From positions 2,282,001 through 2,346,000 of the forward strand of contig NZ_CP127165.1 in the NCBI RefSeq assembly GCF_030264275.1: DNA of 64,000 bases, in the 5' to 3' direction. A model generated the notes under the pieces. That model was not told the origin of the DNA, made no database searches, and saw only the letters and a program-made list of their open reading frames with translations. A program made the position numbers and the translations under genes. Below are positions 35,929-44,233 of this stretch, piece after piece (within the stretch, counting starts at the first letter, position 1; every line of letters begins with the position of its first letter). Source of the stretch: Marivivens sp. LCG002 (lineage in GTDB: Bacteria; Pseudomonadota; Alphaproteobacteria; Rhodobacterales; Rhodobacteraceae).

Positions 35929-37142
35929 TGTAATGACCCACTGAAAATCTGCTCATGCTACAAAGGAGAAGGTAGCGATGAGTATGACAATGGACGACAG
36001 CATCAAACGGTGGACGGCGAAGCGTAAGACGGCGCTCGTCAGCGAGATCATTCAGGGCAAGACAACGGTGGCTGAAGCCAGCCGGTCGTTCGACCTAACG
36101 CCTTCCGAGATCGAGGGCTGGGTCGAGGACGCAAAGCGGGGCATGGAGAATTCCCTGCGTGCCAACCCGCTCGACATCCGAGAGCAATACGAGAAGCAGT
36201 TGAAGGATCTGCAGGAAGCTTATGGCGAGGCCATGCTGGAGCTGCGTGCGCGAAAAAAAGCTGCAAGCCCTGCTGGATGCGCAGGACGGGAATTGATCCG
36301 GAGTATCCAGCAGGGCTTGCTGTCAGAGGGTATCATGGTGTCGATCGCCAAGCTTTGTGCCTGGTTCGGCGTGCCACGGCGGACGGTCTATTACACGCCG
36401 ACCAAAGCTGCTCCGAAGGTCGATCCCCGCTTCGCAGATCCGATCAAGGAAATGATCGAGCAGGAGCCGTCATTTGGCTATCGCACGGTCGCGTGGCTGC
36501 TCGGCTTCAACAAAAACACGGTGCAGCGGATCTTCCAGCTCAAGGGCTGGCAAGTTCGCAAGCGCGCGATTGGTATGAGACCGAGGATCCAAGCGGTGCC
36601 CTCCGTCGCTACAGCGCCCAATGAGCGGTGGTCGACCGACTTGGCACGAGTCTGGACCGGCAAGGATGGCTGGGCCTCGCTGGCGTTGGTGATCGACTGT
36701 CACACGCGCGAGCTGTTGGGCTGGCATCTGTCCCGCTCGGGCAAGGCGACCACGGCCACTGCCGCGCTTGAGCACGCTTTGATTGCTCGCTTCGGGACGC
36801 TCGGCCGGGTCGAGCGGGAGTTCCTGCTGAGGTCTGATAATGGTCTCGTCTTCACAAGCAGACACTTCACGGCCTTGGTTCGCAGCTATGGTTTGAGGCA
36901 GGAGTTCATTACCCCGCACTGCCCCCAGCAGAATGGCATGGTTGAGCGCGTAATCCGGACCCTGAAAGAGCAATGCACTCACCGGCATCGCTTCGAAAGT
37001 ATCCAGCACGCGACGCGCGTCATCGGCGACTGGATCAGCTTCTATAATCACCGCCGCCCTCATCAGGCTCTTGCAATGCGCACGCCTGCCGAGGCATTCA
37101 GATTAGCGGCTTAACCTGAGCAGATTCAGCTGGGTCATTACA
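35929..37142 (+). mobile_element. IS3-type insertion sequence, copy 1 (full length)
   Basis: 1214 bp. It begins TGTAATGACCCA and ends TGGGTCATTACA; the terminal inverted repeats extend imperfectly for about 26 bases to TCTGCTCA. It is inserted in the IS256 remnant. No clear target duplication was found. An almost identical, decayed copy lies inverted at 46983-48195. Confidence 0.88.
35978..37114 (+). CDS. IS3-type transposase, OrfA and OrfB in one frame
   Basis: 378 aa. Residues 1-90 are the OrfA HTH part (IIQGKTTVAEASRSFDL) and the rest is the OrfB integrase core with D in WSTDLARVW, D in LLRSDNGLVF and E in QQNGMVERVIRTLKEQ: an intact DDE triad. At the A/B junction this copy has seven A's (GCGAAAAAAAGC) where the other copy has six. 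That puts OrfB in frame with OrfA and mimics the product of the -1 ribosomal slip normal in this family. GGAGAAGG precedes the ATG. Confidence 0.85.
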   Translation: MSMTMDDSIKRWTAKRKTALVSEIIQGKTTVAEASRSFDLTPSEIEGWVEDAKRGMENSLRANPLDIREQYEKQLKDLQEAYGEAMLELRARKKAASPAGCAGRELIRSIQQGLLSEGIMVSIAKLCAWFGVPRRTVYYTPTKAAPKVDPRFADPIKEMIEQEPSFGYRTVAWLLGFNKNTVQRIFQLKGWQVRKRAIGMRPRIQAVPSVATAPNERWSTDLARVWTGKDGWASLALVIDCHTRELLGWHLSRSGKATTATAALEHALIARFGTLGRVEREFLLRSDNGLVFTSRHFTALVRSYGLRQEFITPHCPQQNGMVERVIRTLKEQCTHRHRFESIQHATRVIGDWISFYNHRRPHQALAMRTPAEAFRLAA

Positions 37143-37400
37143 TCGCCGCCAAGTGATCTCTACCCCGCGAACATCTTACACATATAAGAGATAAAGGTGC
37201 TACTGATCCAAGTGGCAATATGTGCGGTCCGCACGAGTTCCGAGCCCCAAGAGAACTATGACAGTCAAATGGAATGTCATCGCCCACATAGATTTAACCA
37301 ATTGCGCGACATCACTGAATATATGCCATCCTTGCCTACCGCTCAGATATCCTATAAATGACCCGGAGAATAACAACTTTCCGGAAATTGGAGCCCGCCT

Positions 37401-38663
37401 ATGGAAATCAAGCGCATTGACTTTGCTTCTGCAATCCTAGCGAAGCGAAGCAACATGGGCCTGAACCAAAGGGAATTTGCAGAGCTTCTTGGACTTGGAG
37501 ATGGAGGTGAGCGAACAATCGGTGGATGGGAGCGAGGTGAACATATTCCAACAGCCGCTAAGATGGCTAAAATCAATGCGCTACCAGATCGCATTCCCTT
37601 TACCAGCCCCTATTCAAGCCAGCCTGACAAAGCTCTTTTTCGCTTCATCGACCTATTCGCCGGGATCGGTGGGATAAGATTGCCATTCCAGGAGCGCGGC
37701 GGGCACTGTGTGTTTACCTCTGAGTGGGACAAGTTCGCGCAAAAATCATACGCAGCAAATTATGGCGAGGTGCCCCATGGGGACATCACTAAGATAGCTG
37801 CTTCGGACATACCCGAGCATGACCTACTTCTTGCAGGCTTCCCTTGTCAGGCCTTCTCACAAGCAGGTCTTCGTCAAGGCTTCTGTGATACTCGTGGAAC
37901 CATGTTTTTTGAGATCCAACGCATACTTGCCTATCACAGGCCCAAAGCCTTTTTACTCGAAAATGTTAAGCAGCTCCGCGGTCATGATAAAGGGCGAACG
38001 TTAGCCACCATATTATCCATATTGCGTGGCGAAGACGTTCCCGCCATTCCCGATGATGTTCCGATGAGTGAAGACGCCCGAAAGAGCCTTGGAACCCGCC
38101 TAAATTACCGCGTGGGATTTAGTGTGCTAGCCGCCCGCAACTTTGGTGTGCCGCAAAACAGAGAGCGCGTCTATATCATCGGTTTTGATCGAGAGCAGGT
38201 GAGTGAAGCTAATGCAAGAGACCTGCCGAGAGAAATCTTCGAGCAACTTGAAAAGCGCAAGAGTGATACCAAGCTGGGAGACATCCTTGAGACGAACGCG
38301 TCTGTCGATCCCAAATACACGATATCTGATCGCCTACTTGCAGGTCACAAGCGGCGCCTTCTTCAGCATAAAGCCAAGGGGAATGGCTTCGGTTATAGCC
38401 TCTTTAACCGTGACAGTGCCTACTGCAACACGATCAGCGCACGCTACTATAAAGACGGAAGCGAGATCTTAATTGATCAGTCAGACATAGGCCGAAACCC
38501 TCGTAAGCTCACCCCTCGCGAATGCGCACGCATTCAAGGCTTTCCCGAAGAGTTCAATGTCGATGCTGTCTCCGACGTGCAGAACTATCGCCAGTTCGGG
38601 AACTCAGTATCCGTTCCAGTGATCCGCGCTATTGCCGAGGAGATGACAGGTTACCTAAGGTGA
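37401..38663 (+). CDS. C5-cytosine DNA methyltransferase with N-terminal HTH
   Basis: 420 aa. Residues about 10-60 form an XRE-like HTH (GLNQREFAELLGLGDGGERT). The methylase follows: motif I FIDLFAGIGGIRLPFQ, motif IV LAGFPCQAFSQAG with the catalytic Cys, motif VI FLLENVKQL, motif VIII QNRERVYIIGF, motif IX LTPRECARIQGFPEEF and motif X RQFGNSVSVPV. All ten-motif landmarks needed for activity are present. The HTH fusion suggests autoregulation, a common trait of type II C5 methylases. Start supported by GGAG nine bases upstream. It precedes the McrB/McrC-like pair and is most likely the modification enzyme for them. Confidence 0.9.
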   Translation: MEIKRIDFASAILAKRSNMGLNQREFAELLGLGDGGERTIGGWERGEHIPTAAKMAKINALPDRIPFTSPYSSQPDKALFRFIDLFAGIGGIRLPFQERGGHCVFTSEWDKFAQKSYAANYGEVPHGDITKIAASDIPEHDLLLAGFPCQAFSQAGLRQGFCDTRGTMFFEIQRILAYHRPKAFLLENVKQLRGHDKGRTLATILSILRGEDVPAIPDDVPMSEDARKSLGTRLNYRVGFSVLAARNFGVPQNRERVYIIGFDREQVSEANARDLPREIFEQLEKRKSDTKLGDILETNASVDPKYTISDRLLAGHKRRLLQHKAKGNGFGYSLFNRDSAYCNTISARYYKDGSEILIDQSDIGRNPRKLTPRECARIQGFPEEFNVDAVSDVQNYRQFGNSVSVPVIRAIAEEMTGYLR

Positions 38664-38749
38664 CTACCTATTGCGCATAGCGACTTGAAGAACGCACGCA
38701 AAAGGCGAATATTACCGAGTATCCTCAAGCAACACTAAGGAGTTGTTTC

Positions 38750-40513
38750 TTGGCCATATCTCTAGATTCGCTCACGCCAGCTGATGCTATGCATTTTCTG
38801 TGCTTTGCCTTGGCTCAATCGGAAGATCCCCACCGTGCACTTGGTTATCAGACACAGAACGAGGCTTTCGAAGATATAGCAAATCGATTTGGTTCTAAGG
38901 CCAACACAGTAAAGAACAACCGGGACTCTTTTGACCGATTTACAGATAGCGCAAGAGTCGGATGGAAAAGTGAATTAAGACCTGCACTATCGAAGATCTA
39001 TGAAGCGGTTAAGGAACTTTCTCGCGATGAAATCTTCGATCTTAGCCGCACCATTTTGCAAATGTCTTGGTATACTCCTATGAGCTCTGCACCTAAAGAC
39101 GATCAAGCTACCACACCGCTGAAAGACATCTTTGGGCTATCGAATACAAACGATAATTTGATTAAAGTTCGAGAGCCCTACCTTGGCGCAGCTATTACCT
39201 TTAGCAATACACACTCACGAAATAATGACGCATGGTTCGTATTGACTGCTGACCAGATCAAACAAAGTCTTATCGATATCCTGCCTCAACGAGCAAAATT
39301 CCCCGAGCATTATAATGAAGGAATTTACCGAGCGTTATTTGCAGAGCACTTAACAGATGATGTGGCAAGATACATGGCAAGCGTGCAAACTATGCCATTT
39401 TTTGAAGTCCTATCTAAAGTAATCCACTATTCTGGGCGATCAGACGATCGAATTTCTAAGAAAATAGACCTAAGCGAAGACTCCATCAGGCAAGCAATTC
39501 TTGAACTTGAGCAGCTTGCCGTCAAGGGAACCCCCGCAGCCAACAGTATGAGTCGCGAGGGTTCAAGAAATGAACATGCAACTTCAGTAATAGGGACTAA
39601 TCGGATCTATTACGGCGCACCCGGCACTGGTAAATCGTATGCAGTCAATGCATTGGTTGGCGAGGCGAATGTCATACGGACTGTGTTCCACCCCGACACT
39701 CAAAATAGTGACTTCTTTGGTTGCCTAAAGCCTGCGATGGATGGTGACAAAGTAACCTATCACTTTGCCCCAGGCCCGCTTAGTCGCGCCCTGAGTGCAG
39801 CCATGATTGACACAGCGCATCAACATTATCTTGTAATTGAAGAATTGAACCGCGCTCCCGCTGCGGCAGTCTTCGGGGAGTTGTTCCAACTACTTGATCG
39901 CGACGATAGTGGAGCTGGCGAATACGAAGTCGACTTTCCAAATGGCGAGAGTAGAGACTGGTTCAAATCTAAAGGCTATGGATCGGAAAAGCTGGTGATG
40001 CCGGCCAACCTTTCAATAATAGCGACAATGAACAGCGCCGATCAAGGCGTCTACCCGCTCGACACTGCATTCAGAAGACGCTGGGAACAGCAGTATCTAC
40101 CTTTGTATGAAGGCAACGGCCCACAGGGAGATGTGTCAACATATGTTGCCCCAGGTCAGGAAATTCGTTTGAGTTGGAAGACCTTTGTGCAAGAACTCAA
40201 TAACTGGCTTATAGAGCTGGATCTAGCCGAAGACCGACTGCTTGGGCTTTGGTTTGCGAAGGAGCGAGAACTAGGGAAGCACGTTCCAGCAAAGATCTTG
40301 CTTTACCTATGGGATGACTTGCTACGCCACGAAGGACGCGAGCGTCTCTTTGCTTCCCACATCAAGACCTATGGCGGATTGGATCAAGCCATCAAAGCAG
40401 GTAAGCCGATATTCATTGAGGGATTTCTCAATGCGCTGAAGGCAAGACTTCCATCATCAGCTGCCAATTTTACACCGGCACCAGAGGAGACAACTGATGC
40501 AAAGGGGCAATGA
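38750..40513 (+). CDS. McrB-like AAA+ NTPase of a restriction system
   Basis: 587 aa starting at TTG 38750, with AAGGAG about seven bases upstream. The N-terminal ~280 residues are likely the DNA-recognition part. The AAA+ domain has Walker A YYGAPGTGKSYAV (about 288), Walker B YLVIEELNRAPAAAVFGEL and the McrB-type IIATMNSADQGVYPLDTAFRRRW (sensor 1 and arginine finger). It powers DNA translocation for the McrC-like nuclease. With the upstream C5 methylase it resembles LlaJI/BsuMI-type restriction systems rather than stand-alone methyl-dependent McrBC. Confidence 0.85.
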   Translation: MAISLDSLTPADAMHFLCFALAQSEDPHRALGYQTQNEAFEDIANRFGSKANTVKNNRDSFDRFTDSARVGWKSELRPALSKIYEAVKELSRDEIFDLSRTILQMSWYTPMSSAPKDDQATTPLKDIFGLSNTNDNLIKVREPYLGAAITFSNTHSRNNDAWFVLTADQIKQSLIDILPQRAKFPEHYNEGIYRALFAEHLTDDVARYMASVQTMPFFEVLSKVIHYSGRSDDRISKKIDLSEDSIRQAILELEQLAVKGTPAANSMSREGSRNEHATSVIGTNRIYYGAPGTGKSYAVNALVGEANVIRTVFHPDTQNSDFFGCLKPAMDGDKVTYHFAPGPLSRALSAAMIDTAHQHYLVIEELNRAPAAAVFGELFQLLDRDDSGAGEYEVDFPNGESRDWFKSKGYGSEKLVMPANLSIIATMNSADQGVYPLDTAFRRRWEQQYLPLYEGNGPQGDVSTYVAPGQEIRLSWKTFVQELNNWLIELDLAEDRLLGLWFAKERELGKHVPAKILLYLWDDLLRHEGRERLFASHIKTYGGLDQAIKAGKPIFIEGFLNALKARLPSSAANFTPAPEETTDAKGQ

Positions 40514-41744
40514 GCCTCTTATTCTCCAAGACCGCATGAGCAGAGCTAGCTTGGGACAGCATTCCGAATCCATTCTTGACGCTATGCGTAAGCGCAACAT
40601 TGGAAAGTTGGACAGGAACGAGCGAGTGCAGTTCTGTGGACTTATCCGGGACGATCAAGGGCAACTCGCAGTTTTCCTACCACGTGCAATCGGGGAGCTA
40701 AGCCTAGATAACGCTAAGCTTACCATGTCGGCACTAGCCCGCTTCGGGCGTAATACCTCGCATCGCGACTTTCAGTCCGATGGTGAACATGGCAGCACAG
40801 GAATTCTCTCGGTCATCAGTCGACTAGCCGCAGACTTTCGTCAAAATGGTTTATTTTCTGAAAGGCAGCGCATCCGAGCGAAGAATATCGGCAAGCCGGA
40901 CTGGAAGCGCACAGTTTCGCGTGAGCGCGCCTACGCTCTTGATGGGGTCGGCGACGTTTTCCCCGATATCGCAACCACCCGCACAATTGATAGTGGCGAG
41001 ACGTTACTCGCGCAAATCCAAGCCGCGGTGTTGACAGAAATAATCGAAGACCACGGTTGGTGGATTGAAGGTATTCGATCACGACGGGCAGATCTTCGCT
41101 TGCAAAAGTATCCAAGCATCAAGCGCACTATCTGGGCGTCTCAACTCGATACATTGCTCCCAAGACTATACTCGTCACGTTCAATCTTCTTGGCGACATT
41201 CCTCGCTATGTATTTACGTGAAAACCGCGCATCAAACAGTGGTAGTCTTGTTTTTGGGATCGAGGATTTTCACAACCTGTGGGAGGGAATGCTTCGTCAA
41301 ATATTGCGAGGTGTCGAACCTAAATGGAATGAGCGTCTCCCACGTGCGAAGTATATTCATCAATCAGGCCAAAGCACTGATGCACCGGATCGCGGAATGC
41401 TCACCGACATTATCCTAAGAGACAAGACAGGATTGGCAATCGTAGATGCCAAATACTACTCAGCCTCATCAGGAGGAGACGTTCCTGGATGGCCAGACAT
41501 CGCTAAACAAATGATCTATGAACAAGCCGTTCGCTCGGTCGAGCCCACTACAAATATCCGGAACTATTTTGTGTTCCCGATTGAAGAGGGAGAGCTAGGA
41601 ACTTTCCAACACGTAAAAATGCATGATCGCGCTAACCAAGCCGTCAGTGGCTTCCCAACGATCGGATGCCTCTATATTCCAATGAAAAGCGCATTATTAG
41701 CATACTTGGAAGGAGGCCCTTCTATAGACTTGCCAGCACCCTGA
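40497..41744 (+). CDS. McrC-like restriction nuclease subunit
   Basis: 415 aa, overlapping the 3' end of the McrB-like gene by 17 bases (coupled). The PD-(D/E)xK core is visible near residues 300-320: LTDIILRDKTGLAIVDAKYY, with metal-binding D and DxK. Upstream FGIEDFHNLWEGMLRQIL fits the McrC helical region. It would cut unmodified target DNA when driven by the McrB-like motor. Confidence 0.85.
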   Translation: MQRGNEPLILQDRMSRASLGQHSESILDAMRKRNIGKLDRNERVQFCGLIRDDQGQLAVFLPRAIGELSLDNAKLTMSALARFGRNTSHRDFQSDGEHGSTGILSVISRLAADFRQNGLFSERQRIRAKNIGKPDWKRTVSRERAYALDGVGDVFPDIATTRTIDSGETLLAQIQAAVLTEIIEDHGWWIEGIRSRRADLRLQKYPSIKRTIWASQLDTLLPRLYSSRSIFLATFLAMYLRENRASNSGSLVFGIEDFHNLWEGMLRQILRGVEPKWNERLPRAKYIHQSGQSTDAPDRGMLTDIILRDKTGLAIVDAKYYSASSGGDVPGWPDIAKQMIYEQAVRSVEPTTNIRNYFVFPIEEGELGTFQHVKMHDRANQAVSGFPTIGCLYIPMKSALLAYLEGGPSIDLPAP

Positions 41745-41944
41745 TGCAGGGATCAAGTGTATTTAGACGCAGACGCAAGACAATTGAAACGAAGCCAACG
41801 CCACCGGAGAAGTTTTCATGTCGCCAGTATGACCTTTGAGGTCATTACCTGAGGTGGAAGAGACAAATAATTTCCTTGAGAAGGTAATCCCTTTACTATC
41901 TGCTAGTGTAGCATTGTAGCAACATCTTTTGGATGAAATCTTAG

Positions 41945-42777
41945 GGTCAGGATTCATAACCAGAACATTACGTCAGCAGCCAAAGCGCATGCCAACAGGA
42001 AGACCTTGGGGCACCTGTCATAGCGTGTTGCGATGCGACGCTAGTCTTTTAGCCGGGCGAAACTGTTCTCGATCTTTTTGGCGCTTGCGGTATCGGGCTT
42101 CGTCATGCGGGATCGGAACCTTGCGGCTCTTTCGTGAAGGGGTGCATGGAGCGATCCCCTTGCCTTCAAGGGCTACGCGACACCAGTCTGCATCTTATCC
42201 AAGGTCTGCGAGCATGTGTTCAGCGGGAGGAAGGCCGACCAGCAGTGCCCGCGCGCCGATGTAATCGCTCCGCGCTGGCCGGCAGTAAGAAACATCCGCA
42301 GCGGACGGCCAGCCGCGTCGGTCACCGCGTGCAGTTTCGAGTTCATCCCGCCCTTGGTGCGCCCGATCAGGCGGCCACGCCCCCTTTTTTCAACCCCAGG
42401 CTTGAGGCGGTGCGGTGTGTCTTCAGATGCGTCGCATCGATCATCAGGGTGTCAGTCCTGCCGCCCTGATCGGCCAGCTCCCGAAGCATCCGGGCGAAGA
42501 TGCCTGTCTCGCTCCACCGCTTCCATCGGCTATAAAGGGTCTTGCGCGGCCCACACTCTGCAGGCGCATCACGCCTCCGTAGGCCATTGCGGTTGATGAA
42601 TAATATGCCGCTCAACACTCTCCTGTCGTCCACCCTAGGCTTACCAGGGGACTTTGGGAAAAAGGGTTCCAGCTTGGACATCTGCGCATCACTCAGCCAG
42701 TTAAGATCCCTTATTTCACCGCCCCGTTTTCGGAGCCGTGAATCGAGCGGCGCAGCCGAAATCAATGCATCCTGACC
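41945..42777 (-). mobile_element. IS5/IS427-group insertion sequence, decayed
   Basis: 833 bp with imperfect terminal repeats GGTCAGGATTCAT / GGTCAGGATGCAT (revcomp) and a TTAG duplication on each side (41941-41944 and 42778-42781), the expected target type for this group. It carries a first transposase part at 42367-42765 (132 aa, IRDLNWLSDAQMSKLEPFFP...), while the second part, towards 41,980, is split by several frame changes. Confidence 0.82.
41980..42765 (-). pseudogene. IS5-family transposase, frameshifted
   Basis: The intact first part reads SDAQMSKLEPFFPKSPGKPR and then LMIDATHLKTHRTASSLG, the start of the DDE domain. The second part (GRTKGGMNSKLHAVTDAAGRP region near 42,300-42,370) loses its frame several times before the end. 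It is not functional as one protein unless rescued by frameshifting, and there are too many breaks for that. Confidence 0.75.
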
Positions 42778-42781
42778 TTAG

Positions 42782-43113
42782 GGTAGCGGTAAGAAACTTT
42801 GACACAGTTAAACCTTTAAATCGTTAACAACAGAAACATTTTGCTACTGTTTTCGATTCATTTAAGAAAATCAACGACAAGCTCTGATATTTCGCACGTG
42901 TTCGAATTCTTGCTAGTCTAGCCCTTCAAATATCTAACTACTCTCTTCGCACTTACTCCATTGGTTCAAAAGTGCGCTGCAACGTTTCATCTTACTTGAT
43001 CGTTTCTCAGTGCAATGGGCATTTATCGCGTGATCGCACACCAACGAGACCGAGATTACCAAGACCTGTCTGCTATGAACCACAAAGATTGACGGTCAAA
43101 TCGACAACAACAT
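42782..43113. other. Non-coding gap, nothing assigned
   Basis: AT-rich stretch between the IS5 copy and the convergent end of the membrane-protein gene. No ORF with coding character, no tRNA-like or obvious hairpin structure seen. Confidence 0.5.
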
Positions 43114-44040
43114 TCAACGGTTCCAATCACTCCAAAGATCGGAAAGCGTTCTCCAAGACATTTTTGCTGCGTCAGAGCCGCGCTCTGCTAGTGCAGCTGA
43201 TTTATCGATAGCCATCACCCCGAATGCCCAGAGGTCTGCGCTTTCAATGGCACCTATTTCTTCCAATGATGGCATCGCCCCCCGAGCTTGCATGTATGCC
43301 TCGCCAGGAGCGGTCTTCGCCCACTCCCAAATTTCGGTTTTCGTAGGAACTTTCATGCCACAGACTGTCGGATCGATCTCATCTGGGCGTTCATCAGGAA
43401 ATATGGAATAATACAATTCATTGGAGTCCTGAGCCATTTCGCACAAATCGTGGATATCGAGCGCCGTAACGCCGACAATTACAGTTGCCCCGAAATACGG
43501 GATTGCCTCTCCTGCCATACCAGCAATATTGCGCTTTCCCATGTTTTCAGTGCGGCTAGCTAGCCGCATTGTATTTTCGCGCATAGCTTCGCGAATGGTT
43601 CGCGATCCGTCGACAGTATCAATGCCAGTTTCAAATGCGCTACGTTGTGCTATTCGTATCATTCTGTCGGCTTGATCAAGCTCATCGCGCAACTGTCGTG
43701 TAATAGTTCGTTCGGTAGTTAAATCTTGTGTTGTGTGGACGAGCCTGTCGCGAGCCTCACGATGAGCCGCGCGCTCATTTGCAAGGTTCGCTGAAGTTTC
43801 TGCGAGCTCTCCTCTGACCTGTCGAATAGTCGCCTTTTGTTCGATCAGCTCATCCGCTTGACTCATGACCAACGACCTTTTGCCCGAAAATGCAGAAACA
43901 AATTTTGAAGCTGCCATCATAAGTCCATCACTGATGAAAAGGCCTATATTCAGCGACAATGACACAACGAGTAAGACACCAAGTATTGCTGTGCGCGCTA
44001 CGCGGAAAAACCTGAAAAATATTTTAAGTGAAGCGCTCAT
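43114..44040 (-). CDS. Single-span coiled-coil membrane protein, unknown function
   Basis: 308 aa from the ATG at 44040, chosen because GGGGA lies about seven bases upstream. One strong membrane helix near residues 18-40 (ILGVLLVVSLSLNIGLFIS), then a long charged coiled coil (about 60-140) with heptad-like EQKATIRQVRGELAETSANL, then a short hydrophobic patch (AGEAIPYFGATVIVGVTALD) and a soluble C-terminal part. It follows the DNA polymerase gene on the same strand with a 190-base gap. No family is recognised. A scaffold or phage-sensing membrane partner is possible but unproven. Confidence 0.65.
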   Translation of the reverse strand: MSASLKIFFRFFRVARTAILGVLLVVSLSLNIGLFISDGLMMAASKFVSAFSGKRSLVMSQADELIEQKATIRQVRGELAETSANLANERAAHREARDRLVHTTQDLTTERTITRQLRDELDQADRMIRIAQRSAFETGIDTVDGSRTIREAMRENTMRLASRTENMGKRNIAGMAGEAIPYFGATVIVGVTALDIHDLCEMAQDSNELYYSIFPDERPDEIDPTVCGMKVPTKTEIWEWAKTAPGEAYMQARGAMPSLEEIGAIESADLWAFGVMAIDKSAALAERGSDAAKMSWRTLSDLWSDWNR

Positions 44041-44233
44041 CTGAAAGTCCCCAAAAACACAATATTCCAACTATCGATCTTGATAGCAAACCCGCGTCTC
44101 ACAACGAGATTTTGGCTACTGAGTTAGTCCTTTGCTTGACCGTGACCATTAAAGCACTAAACCCGCAGATCGAGAAGGAGCACTCCGCCCCCCTGCTACA
44201 GGAAGCACCGAGGATCTTAGCAGTGCGCTACCT

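Noticed and set aside
37401-38663. C5 methylase as the DISARM DrmMII partner
   Set aside because: It is directly upstream of McrB/McrC-like genes and separated from drmB by two insertion sequences; the restriction-modification reading is simpler, although sharing cannot be excluded.
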